Positions 18,858 through 28,549 of a stretch of DNA of 64,000 bases are shown here, in pieces; within the stretch, counting starts at the first letter, position 1; each line of letters opens with the position of its first letter. The stretch spans positions 744,001 through 808,000 of the forward strand of contig NZ_LR594036.1 in the NCBI RefSeq assembly GCF_901542335.1. Direction: 5' to 3'. The DNA is from Streptococcus porcinus (GTDB taxonomy: Bacteria > Bacillota > Bacilli > Lactobacillales > Streptococcaceae). A program made the translations under genes and the position numbers. Under the pieces are notes generated by a model. It saw nothing but the letters and a program-made list of their open reading frames with translations, had not been told where the DNA came from and searched no databases.

Positions 18858-19736
18858 AATATAATGTCTAACTTTTGGGGGTCAGTACAATATCGCTTTA
18901 GCTTTTTCAGTTTTTGTTTTAACGGCTTGCGCCTCAAAAAAAGATGACCAAGGTCAGGCTCAATGGAATAAAATTGAGAAGAAGGGTGAACTGAAAGTAG
19001 CAACCTCAGGAACTCTTTTTCCACAGTCATTCCATGATAAGAAGAATAAGTTAACAGGCTATGATGTTGAAATCATCAAAGAAGTTGGGAAACGCTTAGG
19101 ACTTAAGGTTAAGTTCACTGAGATGGGGGTTGATGGCATGCTTTCAGCTCTTAATAGTGGTCAGGTTGATATAGCAGGATATTCCATTGAAAAGGATAGT
19201 AAGAATGCAAAGAAATTCTTGTACACTAATGCCCATAAATATTCCTTTGGTTCGATGATTGTCCGCCAATCAGATGATTCTGGAATTAAATCATTGAAGG
19301 ATTTAAAAGGTAAAAAAGCTGCGGGAGCTTCGACAACTTCATATATGAAAGTGGCTAAGAAGTTTGGCGCTAAGTTAGTTATCTATGATAATGTGACTAA
19401 CGATGTTTATCTAGAGGATGTCGCTAATGGCAGAACTGACGTTATTTTAAATGATTTCTATCTTCCAATGGCAAGTAAAGCCCTTCCTGATATTCCTGTG
19501 AAAGTCTTAAAAGGTGTTTATTACAACCCTTCAGAATCAAACTTTGCTATTAAGTTAGGTAATGAAAAACTTCAGAAGAAAGTAAACAGTACCTTAGCAG
19601 AAATGAAAAAAGATGGGACTTTAACTAAATTATCTAAAGAATTCTTTGCTGGTCAAGACGTATCAAAAGAGAAAAAATATGACTTTAAAAAAATTGACGT
19701 TTCAGACGTTGATTAATTAGAAATGGACAGTTGCCG

Positions 19737-20399
19737 ATGAAATTTATTGATTTTCAATTAATGAAAGACAGTCTCTGGTTTGTACTTTCGGGACTACCAT
19801 ACACTATTGGAATCTCGGCGCTGAGTTTTTTAACTGGTATCAGTTTGGGGGTTCTGTTAGCAATCCTTGGAAGATCACAGCATGGCTTTTTCAGAAGAGT
19901 TGTGAAGGTTTATATATCAATCATGCGCGGTGTTCCTATGATTGTTGTGCTCTTTATGTTGTATTTTGGGATGCCCTATTTTGACCTGCAATTGCCAGCC
20001 TTGCTTTGTGCTTATATTGGCTTTAGTTTGGTGAGTTCGGCTTATATTTCAGAGATATTTAGATCTTCTATTAATGCTGTCGCCTTAGGGCAATGGGAAG
20101 CAGCCAAAGCGCTGGGTCTACCTCAAAAAACGGTCATAAAAAAGGTTATCTTACCACAAGCTATTCGAATTGCTATTCCGCCACTTGGAAACGTTGTTAT
20201 TGATATGATAAAAAGCTCATCACTAGCAGCAATGATCACAGTTCCTGATATTTTTCAAAATGCCAAGATTGTTGGCGGTAGGGAATGGGATTATATGTCC
20301 ATGTATATTTTAGTGGCGTTCATTTATTGGTCCCTTTGTTATTTATTCGAAAATTTTCAAGCTTATCTGGAACGTAGATTACAACTTCCAAATGGATAA
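19737..20399 (+). CDS. Amino-acid ABC transporter permease (HisM/GlnP type)
   Basis: 220-residue inner-membrane permease with about five spans. The EAA loop QWEAAKALGLPQKTVIKKV followed by ILPQAIRIAIPPLGN contacts the ATPase. It begins 20 bases after the interrupted binding-protein gene, its natural partner. The ribosome-binding site is weak. No ATPase gene is present here, so either an unlinked ATPase is shared or the cassette is incomplete. With IS861 upstream, transcription from the native promoter has to cross the element. Confidence 0.88.
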   Translation: MKFIDFQLMKDSLWFVLSGLPYTIGISALSFLTGISLGVLLAILGRSQHGFFRRVVKVYISIMRGVPMIVVLFMLYFGMPYFDLQLPALLCAYIGFSLVSSAYISEIFRSSINAVALGQWEAAKALGLPQKTVIKKVILPQAIRIAIPPLGNVVIDMIKSSSLAAMITVPDIFQNAKIVGGREWDYMSMYILVAFIYWSLCYLFENFQAYLERRLQLPNG

Positions 20400-20409
20400 A
20401 AAAGTGTTT

Positions 20410-20442
20410 AACCTCAGAAATCACTGGTTTCTGAGGTTTTTA
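20410..20442 (+). terminator. Terminator after permease
   Basis: Stem ACCTCAGAAA/TTTCTGAGGT with a seven-base loop and a T tract. Confidence 0.8.
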
Positions 20443-20453
20443 TCTGTAAAATA

Positions 20454-20462
20454 TGCTAAAAT
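20454..20462 (+). promoter_or_regulatory. Possible extended -10 of ung
   Basis: TGCTAAAAT, an extended -10 pattern, lies about 48 bases before the ung start. No clear -35 is seen. Confidence 0.35.
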
Positions 20463-20509
20463 ATGAGCTAAAGAAATGAAATTTTTTTGCTCTAGAAGAA
20501 AGGTAGTTT

Positions 20510-21163
20510 ATGAAACATTCAACTTGGCATAAGATGATAAAAGCGTCTCTTCCGGATGATTATTTTGCTAGAATCAATCACTTTTTAGATCAGGCTTATC
20601 AATCAGGGATAATCTATCCTAAACGTGAAAATGTTTTTCGTTCTCTAGTAGAGACGCCCTATGAAGAAACAAAAGTTGTCATTTTGGGTCAAGACCCTTA
20701 CCATGGCCCTAGACAAGCGCAAGGCCTATCCTTCTCTGTGCCAGATGACCTACCAGCACCTCCGTCTCTTCAAAACATGCTAAAGGAACTAGAGACCGAT
20801 ATAGGACTGCGTGATCATCATGATTTATTACCTTGGGCAAAGCAAGGGGTACTTTTATTGAATGCCTGCTTGACCGTTCCTGAACATCAGGCGAATGGGC
20901 ACGCAGGGCTTATTTGGGAACCTTTTACAGATGCTGTTATCAAGGTTGCTAATAGCAAAGACACCCCTGTCGTTTTTATCTTATGGGGAGGCTATGCTAG
21001 GAAAAAGAAGACATTGATTACCAATCCGAAACATTTGGTGATTGAAAGTGCTCATCCTAGCCCTTTATCGGCCTATCGTGGTTTTTTTGGTAGCCACCCT
21101 TACTCACGAACGAACCAATTTCTTGAAGATAATGGTCTTGCTCCCATTGATTGGTTGTCTTAA
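20510..21163 (+). CDS. ung: Uracil-DNA glycosylase
   Basis: Removes uracil from DNA, starting base-excision repair. The 217-residue family-1 UDG has the water-activating motif [15 protein letters not shown] with Asp62 and the minor-groove loop [16 protein letters not shown] containing the catalytic His. AAAGGTAG stands before the ATG. It is a monocistronic gene with a shared terminator beyond it, facing plsY. Confidence 0.97.
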   Translation: MKHSTWHKMIKASLPDDYFARINHFLDQAYQSGIIYPKRENVFRSLVETPYEETKVVILGQDPYHGPRQAQGLSFSVPDDLPAPPSLQNMLKELETDIGLRDHHDLLPWAKQGVLLLNACLTVPEHQANGHAGLIWEPFTDAVIKVANSKDTPVVFILWGGYARKKKTLITNPKHLVIESAHPSPLSAYRGFFGSHPYSRTNQFLEDNGLAPIDWLS

Positions 21164-21260
21164 TACGATTTTTAGATAAACTAGAACTTATGCCTGCTAC
21201 TGATAGGTTCCTAGTTTAGGAGTGTTAAGATTAGTAGTCGAAAAGTTTTTTATTAATTTA

Positions 21261-21295
21261 AAAATTCCCTCTCGTTTGAAAGGGAATTTTTTTGT
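21261..21295. terminator. Bidirectional terminator between ung and plsY
   Basis: AAAATTCCCT/AGGGAATTTT stem flanked by A and T runs, able to end both convergent transcripts. Confidence 0.8.
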
Positions 21296-21297
21296 GG

Positions 21298-21936
21298 TTA
21301 TGATTTTTTCTGCTGGCTTAGGTTTAGTCCCCAAGGAACGAGATTTTCTTTTTTTGATCTGATGCGCTGGATGTTATCTTTATGACGATAAATAATGAGT
21401 GTCGCCAGCGAGATGACGATAACAAGCAAGATAGGGTCTGGTTGATTTAAGAGGAAATGGATTCTTGGGAAGACAAGTACAGTAATCGCGGCAATAATGG
21501 CTGTGCAGATACTTGATAGTGAAATCATACTGAATAGATAGAGAATCACTAAAAAGATAATGGCCAGAAAAAGGACGTAGAGCGGTGAGTAGCCAAGGAT
21601 AACTCCAGCACTGGTTGCTACGGCCTTGCCTCCTTTAAATTTAGCAAAAAGAGGGAAGGTGTGTCCGACTACTGCAAAAAATCCAAAAATGATGGGTGAT
21701 AAAAAGGTAACTCCAAAGATGATTGGCAACAGGGTCGCAATAGTCCCTTTTAGAATATCAATTGCTAAGGTAGCAAGACCGGCCTTAATCCCTAAGATGC
21801 GGAAGGTATTGGTTGTACCAGTATTGCCAGATCCGTGTTCTCTCAAATTGATATGGTAAAAATATTGGCCAATCCAGAGCCCTGTAGGTATCGAACCAAG
21901 GAGATATGCAATAATAATTAAGAATGTTAGTTTCAT
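21298..21936 (-). CDS. plsY: Acyl-phosphate:glycerol-3-phosphate acyltransferase
   Basis: Integral membrane enzyme of 212 residues that makes lysophosphatidate from acyl-phosphate and glycerol-3-phosphate, the first step of phospholipid synthesis in Gram-positives. Motifs: [28 protein letters not shown] and [19 protein letters not shown]. About five spans; the positively charged C-terminus is typical. It is divergent from parE, an arrangement conserved in streptococci as far as I recall. Confidence 0.96.
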   Translation of the reverse strand: MKLTFLIIIAYLLGSIPTGLWIGQYFYHINLREHGSGNTGTTNTFRILGIKAGLATLAIDILKGTIATLLPIIFGVTFLSPIIFGFFAVVGHTFPLFAKFKGGKAVATSAGVILGYSPLYVLFLAIIFLVILYLFSMISLSSICTAIIAAITVLVFPRIHFLLNQPDPILLVIVISLATLIIYRHKDNIQRIRSKKENLVPWGLNLSQQKKS

Positions 21937-22067
21937 AGTTTTTATTATACCATAAAGCTTTTTTTAGATGAGTCAATCTCACTTAAATTTAGATAATAAA
22001 AAAATAACTTTGCAAAATTCTCAAAAAACTTGTAAGATTATAAAGATGAAAAAATCTGGAGGTCACT

Positions 22068-24017
22068 TTGGCTAAAAAAGAAATATCCATAACCAATTAT
22101 AATGATGATGCAATACAGGTCCTTGAGGGATTAGATGCTGTTCGCAAGCGCCCAGGGATGTATATTGGCTCTACAGATGCAACCGGTCTCCATCATCTCA
22201 TTTGGGAAATTGTAGATAATGCTGTCGACGAAGCCTTATCAGGTTTTGGTAACGAAATCAAGGTTACCATTAATGCTGATGGCTCAGTTAGTGTTGCTGA
22301 TAGTGGACGGGGGATGCCAACTGGTAAACATGCTATGGGAATACCAACTGTACAAGTTATCTTCACTGTCTTACATGCTGGAGGTAAGTTTGGACAAGGT
22401 GGTTATAAAACCTCAGGTGGTCTCCACGGTGTTGGTTCATCAGTTGTCAATGCCTTGTCTAAGTGGCTTGAAGTTGAAATTACTCGTGACGGTTCAGTTT
22501 ATAAGCAACGCTTTGAAAATGGTGGTAAACCAGTCTCAACTCTGAAGAAGATTGCTTCAGCTCCAAAGAGTAAAACGGGCACAACAGTTACTTTTATGCC
22601 TGACGATAGTATCTTTTCAACAACTGATTTTAAATTTAACACTATTGCAGAGCGGCTTAAAGAATCAGCTTTTCTTTTAAAGGACGTCAAGATGTCTTTG
22701 ACAGATCTGCGCGGAGAAGAAGCTGTTACAGAAGAATTTCACTATGAAAATGGCGTGCAAGACTTTGTATCTTATCTCAATGAAGATAAGGAAACTTTGA
22801 CTCCAGTCATTTATGTTGAAGGAGAAGATCAAGAGCTTCAAGTGCAAGTAGCACTCCAGTATAATGATGGTTTTTCTGATAATATTTTATCCTTTGTCAA
22901 TAATGTGCGAACCAAAGATGGTGGTAGCCACGAGACTGGTTTGAAGACGGCTATAACAAAGGTTATGAATGATTATGCCCGCAAAACAAATCTTTTAAAA
23001 GATAAGGACAAAAACTTAGAGGGCTCTGATTATCGTGAAGGATTATCAGCTGTTTTATCGATCTTGGTTCCTGAACAACATTTACAATTTGAAGGACAAA
23101 CCAAGGATAAACTGGGAAGCCCACTGGCTCGTCCAGTTGTTGATGGAATTGTATCTGAAAAATTGACTTATTTTTTACTTGAGAATGGTGAATTAGCGAC
23201 TAATCTAGTTCGTAAAGCTATTAAAGCCCGTGACGCTCGCGAAGCTGCTCGGAAGGCTCGAGATGAATCTCGAAACGGCAAGAAAAATAAAAAAGATAAA
23301 GGTCTGCTCTCTGGAAAATTAACCCCAGCTCAATCCAAAAACGCTAAGAAAAATGAACTTTATTTGGTCGAAGGGGATTCAGCTGGTGGTTCAGCTAAAC
23401 AAGGTCGTGACCGCAAGTTTCAAGCTATTTTGCCACTTCGAGGTAAGGTTTTAAATACTGAAAAAGCTAAAATGACGGATATTCTCAAGAATGAGGAAAT
23501 TAATACCATGGTTTATACCATCGGCGCTGGTGTTGGAGCTGACTTTAGAATTGAAGAGATTAACTACGACAAAATCATCATCATGACGGATGCGGATACT
23601 GATGGTGCCCATATTCAAACTTTACTGCTAACCTTTTTTTACCGTTATATGCGCCCACTTGTTGAGGAAGGGCATGTCTATATTGCTTTACCGCCTCTCT
23701 ACAAAATGTCTAAAGGTAAGGGCAAAACAGCTAAGGTGTCCTATGCTTGGACAGACGGAGAGCTAGAAGACCTACGAAGGGAATTTGGAAAAGGGGCTAT
23801 GCTACAGCGCTACAAGGGTCTAGGTGAGATGAATGCAGACCAACTATGGGAGACAACTATGGACCCTGAAACTAGGACTCTCATTCGTGTGACTATTGAC
23901 GACTTAGCGCGTGCAGAGAGACGTGTGTCTGTGCTGATGGGAGATAAGGCGGCCCCTAGACGGCAATGGATTGAAGACAATGTTACATTTACACTTGAAG
24001 AGAACACAGTCTTCTAA
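22068..24017 (+). CDS. parE: DNA topoisomerase IV subunit B
   Basis: ATPase subunit of topoisomerase IV, which separates daughter chromosomes. Seen in order: IVDNAVDEALSGFG (ATP site), SGGLHGVGSSVVNALS, and the TOPRIM segment YLVEGDSAGGSAKQGR, LPLRGKVLNTEKAKMTDIL, IIIMTDADTDGAHIQ. Length 649 is normal. Translation starts at TTG (protein MAKKEIS...) with CTGGAGG five bases upstream; no better ATG is available. The Asp in the ParE quinolone region (KMTDILKNEE) is unchanged from the usual wild type. Confidence 0.97.
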   Translation: MAKKEISITNYNDDAIQVLEGLDAVRKRPGMYIGSTDATGLHHLIWEIVDNAVDEALSGFGNEIKVTINADGSVSVADSGRGMPTGKHAMGIPTVQVIFTVLHAGGKFGQGGYKTSGGLHGVGSSVVNALSKWLEVEITRDGSVYKQRFENGGKPVSTLKKIASAPKSKTGTTVTFMPDDSIFSTTDFKFNTIAERLKESAFLLKDVKMSLTDLRGEEAVTEEFHYENGVQDFVSYLNEDKETLTPVIYVEGEDQELQVQVALQYNDGFSDNILSFVNNVRTKDGGSHETGLKTAITKVMNDYARKTNLLKDKDKNLEGSDYREGLSAVLSILVPEQHLQFEGQTKDKLGSPLARPVVDGIVSEKLTYFLLENGELATNLVRKAIKARDAREAARKARDESRNGKKNKKDKGLLSGKLTPAQSKNAKKNELYLVEGDSAGGSAKQGRDRKFQAILPLRGKVLNTEKAKMTDILKNEEINTMVYTIGAGVGADFRIEEINYDKIIIMTDADTDGAHIQTLLLTFFYRYMRPLVEEGHVYIALPPLYKMSKGKGKTAKVSYAWTDGELEDLRREFGKGAMLQRYKGLGEMNADQLWETTMDPETRTLIRVTIDDLARAERRVSVLMGDKAAPRRQWIEDNVTFTLEENTVF

Positions 24018-24213
24018 CACGCACAGTGAGTTCTAAGTGAAAATAACAATAGCTTGCTTAAAATTAAAATGCAACTACTTTTAATTTCTCACTTTGTGAT
24101 TAATATTATATAATTGTATATAATAATTAATTTACTTAACTATTTAGAGCAGTGATTGATCATTCTGTTTCTAATTTGGACGATGTCTTATTTCAAATTT
24201 GTGAGGTAGAGCT

Positions 24214-24627
24214 ATGAAAAAACATTTTGATAAAAAGCAAGCTATGGAAGAGTTGCAAAAAGGCTATAAAAAGGCTGATCGCCTGCTAAAAGATGATGCT
24301 AAAATGGAATCTTTCCTTGATAAATTGGAAAGAAGAATTAAGTGGATTCCGTTTATCAGACAAGAATTAAAATCGGTACCCATTCTAATTAGTATGGTCC
24401 GTAGCTATTGGAAAAGGGATTACAGACAGGTGCCTCGAAGAACTATCGTAGCTATCGTGAGTGCTTTAATCTATTTTCTATCTCCAATTGATTTTATTCC
24501 TGACTGGATTCCTTTTTTGGGACAATTAGATGATGCACTTGTTGTCGCTACTTGTTGGAATCTGGTTTATAAGGATATTGAGGATTACCGTCAGTGGAAA
24601 AAAGCGCGGCCAGTGTTCTCTGACTAA
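24214..24627 (+). CDS. YkvA/DUF1232-family membrane protein
   Basis: 137-residue protein. The N-terminal half is basic and helical. The C-terminal half carries the DUF1232 core IVSALIYFLSPIDFIPDWIP followed by FLGQLDDALVVATCW, with one or two membrane helices around the DxxPD-like turn. The function of this family is unknown to me. It sits between parE and parC with a 196-base A+T-rich gap before it, which holds promoter-like TATAAT runs near 24110. GTGAGGTAGAG serves as the ribosome-binding region. Confidence 0.8.
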   Translation: MKKHFDKKQAMEELQKGYKKADRLLKDDAKMESFLDKLERRIKWIPFIRQELKSVPILISMVRSYWKRDYRQVPRRTIVAIVSALIYFLSPIDFIPDWIPFLGQLDDALVVATCWNLVYKDIEDYRQWKKARPVFSD

Positions 24628-24944
24628 ACTCTTTTCTTCTTGGAAAATGATTCAATAAGGTCTGATTAGTTTTTCAAGACAGGTTCAGGTGGTCATTAAC
24701 TACAAGAACTTGTCTTGATATTTTGTGTAAGGAATAATTTTTCCAAATTAGCATTAAGAAAAATCTTAAAGCTTTCATGTCGCCTTTGAGTTACCTCTTT
24801 TACTTGAAATATACCTTTAAACAAACAGAAAGGAATTGAACCTGCTCTAAATGCTGCATCAAAAAGATAAGTCTCATAGAAAATCAGGATTTCCTAGTGA
24901 TTATTTATATTATCTTTGCAGTTTTGGGGTTTGGTATCTTAAAT
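24628..24944 (+). other. Gap between YkvA-like gene and parC with a hairpin
   Basis: A 12-pair stem CAAGACAGGTTC/GAACTTGTCTTG (24675-24686 with 24706-24717, one G-U pair) has a 19-base loop and a T-rich downstream side. It may end the upstream transcript. The rest shows no convincing gene; an open frame entering parC from 24897 is judged to be leader rather than coding. Confidence 0.45.
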
Positions 24945-27407
24945 ATGAGTAACATTCAAAACATGTCCCTAGAGGATATCATGGGAGAACGCTTTGGGCG
25001 TTATTCCAAATATATTATTCAGGAGCGGGCTCTACCTGATATTAGAGATGGTCTAAAACCTGTTCAACGTCGTATTTTATATTCCATGTATAAAGATGGA
25101 AATACTTTTGAGAAAGGTTTCCGTAAATCTGCAAAATCTGTAGGGAATATCATGGGAAATTTCCACCCTCATGGGGATTCCTCAATTTATGATGCCATGG
25201 TGCGGATGAGTCAGGATTGGAAGAATCGTGAAATCCTTGTTGAAATGCATGGTAATAATGGCTCGATGGATGGTGATCCTCCTGCAGCTATGCGTTACAC
25301 AGAAGCCCGTTTATCAGAAATTTCAGGCTATCTTTTACAAGATATTGAGAAAAATACGGTACCATTTGCTTGGAATTTTGATGATACAGAAAAAGAGCCA
25401 ACAGTTCTGCCAGCAGCTTATCCTAACCTCTTGGTTAATGGTGCTACTGGTATTTCTGCAGGTTATGCTACCGATATTCCTCCACATAATTTAGCAGAAG
25501 TGATTGATGCGACGGTTTATTTAATTGATCATCCTAAAGCTAAATTGGACAAATTAATGGAGTTTTTACCTGGTCCAGATTTTCCGACCGGAAGTATTAT
25601 CCAAGGTCAAGATGAGATTCGTAAAGCGTATGAAACAGGCAAAGGGCGAGTAGTTGTTCGTTCAAAGACGGAGATTGAAGAGCTTAAAGGCGGCAAACAA
25701 CAGATTATTGTTACTGAAATTCCATATGAGATTAACAAGTCCGTTTTAGTTAAAAGAATTGATGATGTTCGTGTTAATAACAAAGTTCCTGGAATAGTAG
25801 AAGTCCGTGATGAATCTGACAGATCTGGTTTACGAATTGCGATTGAGTTGAAAAAAGATGCCGATACACAGACTGTTTTAAACTATTTGTTGAAGTATAC
25901 TGATTTACAGGTCAATTACAACTTTAATATGGTAGCTATTGATAACTATACACCACATCAAGTTGGTATTCAAAAGATACTTAGCTCCTATATTGCGCAC
26001 CGTAAGTCAATCATCGTTGAACGTTCCAAATTTGATATGGCTAAAGCCGAAAAGCGCCTTCATATTGTTGAGGGACTGATTCGAGTTATTTCTATCCTTG
26101 ATGAAGTGATTGCCTTGATTCGTGCATCTGAAAACAAAGCGGATGCAAAGGAAAACTTGAAAATCAGCTACGCTTTTACCGAGGAGCAAGCAGAAGCTAT
26201 TGTTACTTTGCAACTATATCGTTTGACGAATACCGATATTGTTACTTTGCAAAATGAAGAGGAAGAACTTCGTAATTTAATAACTACTTTGGGAGCTATT
26301 ATCGCTGATGAAGCTACCATGTATAATGTGATGAAGCATGAATTACGAGAGGTTAAAAAGAAATTTGGCAATCCTCGTCGTTCACAATTACAAAAAGAGA
26401 CAGAGACAATTGAAATTGATACTGCTAGCTTGATTGTGGAAGAAGAGACCTTTGTTAGCCTTACACAAGGTGGGTATATTAAACGCACCAGCCCTCGATC
26501 CTTCAATGCTTCAACGATTGAAGAGGTTGGTAAACGTGATGATGATCGCTTAATTTTCGTAACCAGTGCAAAAACAACCCAGCATCTTCTTATTTTTACA
26601 GATTTAGGAAATGTTATTTACCGTCCTGTGCATGAATTGCAAGATATTCGCTGGAAGGAAGTTGGTGAGCACTTATCTCAAACTATTACTAACTACGGTA
26701 ATGACGAGAAGATTTTGTATGCTGAGCTTGTTGATGATTTCAAATCAGTAACTTACTATAGTGTGACACAATTAGGTCAAATTAAGCGCTTTGCAAGATC
26801 AGAGCTAGCACCATGGCGTACCTATCGCTCTAAATCACTTAAATATGCGAAACTAAAAAATGAGCAGGATCGTATTATTGCTGTTCAGCCTATCCTATTT
26901 GACGATATCATGTTGATTTCACATCAAGGTTATGCCCTTCGTTTTTCTAATGAAGAAGTGCCCGTTCAAGGATTAAAAACAGCTGGTGTGAAAGCGATGA
27001 ATCTTAAAAAAGGTGACTATATTGCTTCTGCTTTCTTAGCCTATACAGACAGTTTCTTTGTCCTAACACAACGCGGCAGCTTGAAGCGAGTTGCTATGGA
27101 GGATATCCCGCAAACGAGTCGGGCGAACAGGGGGCTATTGGTTCTGAGAGAATTAAAAAATAAACCTCATCGTGTCTTCTTAGCTGGCGCTGTTAGGAGT
27201 TCAGTTTCAACTAAAGCCATTGATCTATTTAGTAATCCTCAAGTTGACAATGATGAACCTAGTTTAAGATTGATAGTTACTAGTAAAACTGGTCAAGAAT
27301 ATTTAGTGAATTTAGCTAACTATTCCTTGTCTGAACGAACAAGTAATGGTACTTTTATTTCAGATACCATCTCAGATCAAGAGGTCTTATCAGTAAGATT
27401 TGACTAA
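24945..27407 (+). CDS. parC: DNA topoisomerase IV subunit A
   Basis: DNA-cleaving subunit of topoisomerase IV, about 820 residues. The start MSNIQNMSLEDIMGERFGRY matches streptococcal ParC, so the 16 extra codons upstream (from a GTG) are not included. The active-site Tyr lies in AAMRYTEARLS. The quinolone-resistance region reads NFHPHGDSSIYDAMVRMS, with the susceptible residues Ser79 and Asp83. The C-terminal beta-pinwheel contains the repeated blades (GGYIKRTSP, LGQIKRFARS, RGSLKRVAM). It is separated from parE by one small gene. Confidence 0.97.
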   Translation: MSNIQNMSLEDIMGERFGRYSKYIIQERALPDIRDGLKPVQRRILYSMYKDGNTFEKGFRKSAKSVGNIMGNFHPHGDSSIYDAMVRMSQDWKNREILVEMHGNNGSMDGDPPAAMRYTEARLSEISGYLLQDIEKNTVPFAWNFDDTEKEPTVLPAAYPNLLVNGATGISAGYATDIPPHNLAEVIDATVYLIDHPKAKLDKLMEFLPGPDFPTGSIIQGQDEIRKAYETGKGRVVVRSKTEIEELKGGKQQIIVTEIPYEINKSVLVKRIDDVRVNNKVPGIVEVRDESDRSGLRIAIELKKDADTQTVLNYLLKYTDLQVNYNFNMVAIDNYTPHQVGIQKILSSYIAHRKSIIVERSKFDMAKAEKRLHIVEGLIRVISILDEVIALIRASENKADAKENLKISYAFTEEQAEAIVTLQLYRLTNTDIVTLQNEEEELRNLITTLGAIIADEATMYNVMKHELREVKKKFGNPRRSQLQKETETIEIDTASLIVEEETFVSLTQGGYIKRTSPRSFNASTIEEVGKRDDDRLIFVTSAKTTQHLLIFTDLGNVIYRPVHELQDIRWKEVGEHLSQTITNYGNDEKILYAELVDDFKSVTYYSVTQLGQIKRFARSELAPWRTYRSKSLKYAKLKNEQDRIIAVQPILFDDIMLISHQGYALRFSNEEVPVQGLKTAGVKAMNLKKGDYIASAFLAYTDSFFVLTQRGSLKRVAMEDIPQTSRANRGLLVLRELKNKPHRVFLAGAVRSSVSTKAIDLFSNPQVDNDEPSLRLIVTSKTGQEYLVNLANYSLSERTSNGTFISDTISDQEVLSVRFD

Positions 27408-27431
27408 AAAGGACGAAAGTTCTTTTTAGTT
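27403..27431 (+). terminator. Terminator after parC
   Basis: Stem CTAAAAAGGAC/GTTCTTTTTAG with a GAAA loop, starting inside the parC stop codon. Confidence 0.75.
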
Positions 27432-27471
27432 TGAATCTATTTTTCTGAAAATTAAAAACATTAGAATATAG

Positions 27472-27499
27472 TTGCTTTTCACGAAAATTACGATACAAT
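27472..27499 (+). promoter_or_regulatory. Promoter of ilvE
   Basis: TTGCTT and TACAAT with 16-base spacing, 27 bases before the start codon. Confidence 0.7.
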
Positions 27500-27526
27500 A
27501 TATAAAAGCAGAAATGAGGATACGAT

Positions 27527-28549
27527 ATGACACTTGATATAGATTGGAATAATCTAGGATTTGAATACCATAAGTTACCTTACCGTTATATTTCTTATTT
27601 TAAAGATGGACAATGGGATCAGGGACAATTCACCGAAGATGCTAATTTACATCTATCCGAAGCAGCACCAGCTTTACACTATGGGCAACAGGCTTTTGAA
27701 GGTTTAAAAGCTTATAGGACAAAAGATGGTTCTATTCAGCTCTTTCGTCCTGATTGCAATGCTGCTCGTTTACAAGCAACAGCAGAGCGTTTATTAATGC
27801 CACGAATATCAACAGAACAATTTATTGATGCGGTTAAGCAAGTGGTTAAAGCGAACCAAGAGTATGTTCCTCCTTATGGTACAGGAGCAAGTTTATATCT
27901 TCGTCCCTTATTAATTGGTATTGGGGATGTTATCGGTGTTAAACCAGCTGATGAGTATATCTTTACTATCTTTGCGATGCCAGTAGGAGCTTATTTTAAA
28001 GGTGGCTTAATGCCAACAAATTTTATTGTTTCTGAAGAGTATGATCGTGCGGCTCCATTTGGAACGGGAGCAGCAAAGGTCGGAGGCAACTACGCTGGCT
28101 CGCTTTTACCAGGAAAAGCGGCAAAAGCTAATGGTTTTTCTGATGTGATTTATTTAGATCCGGCCACTCATACTAAAATTGAAGAAGTTGGCGCAGCTAA
28201 TTTCTTCGGTATCACCGCTAATAATGAGTTCATTACTCCTTTAAGTCCATCAATTCTGCCGTCTATTACTAAATATTCTCTTCTCGAATTAGCCGAAAAG
28301 AGATTAGGGATGACTGTTATTGAAGGAGATGTTCCAATTGATGATTTGGATAAATTTGTAGAAGCTGGTGCTTGTGGAACAGCTGCTGTTATCTCACCGA
28401 TTGGTGGTATCCAGTACCATAATCATTTGCATGTTTTTTACAGTGAGACAGAGGTTGGACCAGTAACCCGACGTTTGTATGACGAATTAGTTGGCATTCA
28501 GTTTGGTGATATTGAAGCCCCAGAGGGATGGATTGTAAAAGTTGATTAA
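27527..28549 (+). CDS. ilvE: Branched-chain amino acid aminotransferase
   Basis: PLP-dependent transaminase interconverting Leu/Ile/Val and their 2-oxo acids. The 340-residue fold-type IV enzyme has HYGQQAFEGLKAYR, the PLP lysine in GTGAAKVGGNYAGS (about Lys184), and IEEVGAANFFGI. Length and C-terminus (QFGDIEAPEGW) look complete. Its terminator has been invaded by an insertion sequence five bases beyond the stop. The transposase frame of that element runs antisense into the last 63 bases of ilvE. Confidence 0.96.
   Translation: MTLDIDWNNLGFEYHKLPYRYISYFKDGQWDQGQFTEDANLHLSEAAPALHYGQQAFEGLKAYRTKDGSIQLFRPDCNAARLQATAERLLMPRISTEQFIDAVKQVVKANQEYVPPYGTGASLYLRPLLIGIGDVIGVKPADEYIFTIFAMPVGAYFKGGLMPTNFIVSEEYDRAAPFGTGAAKVGGNYAGSLLPGKAAKANGFSDVIYLDPATHTKIEEVGAANFFGITANNEFITPLSPSILPSITKYSLLELAEKRLGMTVIEGDVPIDDLDKFVEAGACGTAAVISPIGGIQYHNHLHVFYSETEVGPVTRRLYDELVGIQFGDIEAPEGWIVKVD

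Larger units (their letters stand above)
17461..18889 (+). mobile_element. IS861-type insertion sequence, copy 2
   Basis: 1429 bases, nearly identical to the first copy but in the opposite orientation and two bases shorter because of a small deletion in orfA. The ends TGTACTG...CAGTACA are intact and the flanks carry a 3-base duplication ATA. It was inserted into codon 7-8 of a lipoprotein gene, in the same orientation as that gene. Confidence 0.93.
17439..19716 (+). pseudogene. Amino-acid ABC transporter binding lipoprotein, interrupted by IS861
   Basis: The start codon and first seven codons lie left of IS861 (17439-17460); the rest lies right of it (18890-19716). Removing the element and one ATA duplication restores an uninterrupted frame of 281 codons. 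The predicted signal peptide begins MKKIYTYIALAF and ends at a lipobox with Cys20 in LTACASK. The body is a bacterial solute-binding protein 3 (LKVATSGTLFPQSFHD, GYDVEIIKEVGKRLGL, IKSLKDLKGKKAAGASTT). The family binds amino acids for uptake. As it stands, the protein cannot be exported, because the longest remaining frame begins at an internal ATG (19123) past the signal peptide. Confidence 0.92.

Noticed and set aside
11821-18889. Composite transposon carrying pyrFE and the amidase
   Set aside because: Each IS861 copy has its own matched target duplication and the enclosed genes are ordinary chromosomal ones. No duplication embraces the whole segment.
19123-19716. Reading the part right of IS861 as a complete 197-residue binding protein
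   Set aside because: It starts at an internal Met, lacks signal peptide and the first lobe strand, and the missing part is found on the other side of the IS.
24897-24944. N-terminal extension of ParC from a GTG
   Set aside because: The 16 extra codons are hydrophobic and absent from streptococcal ParC, which starts MSNIQNMSLED.
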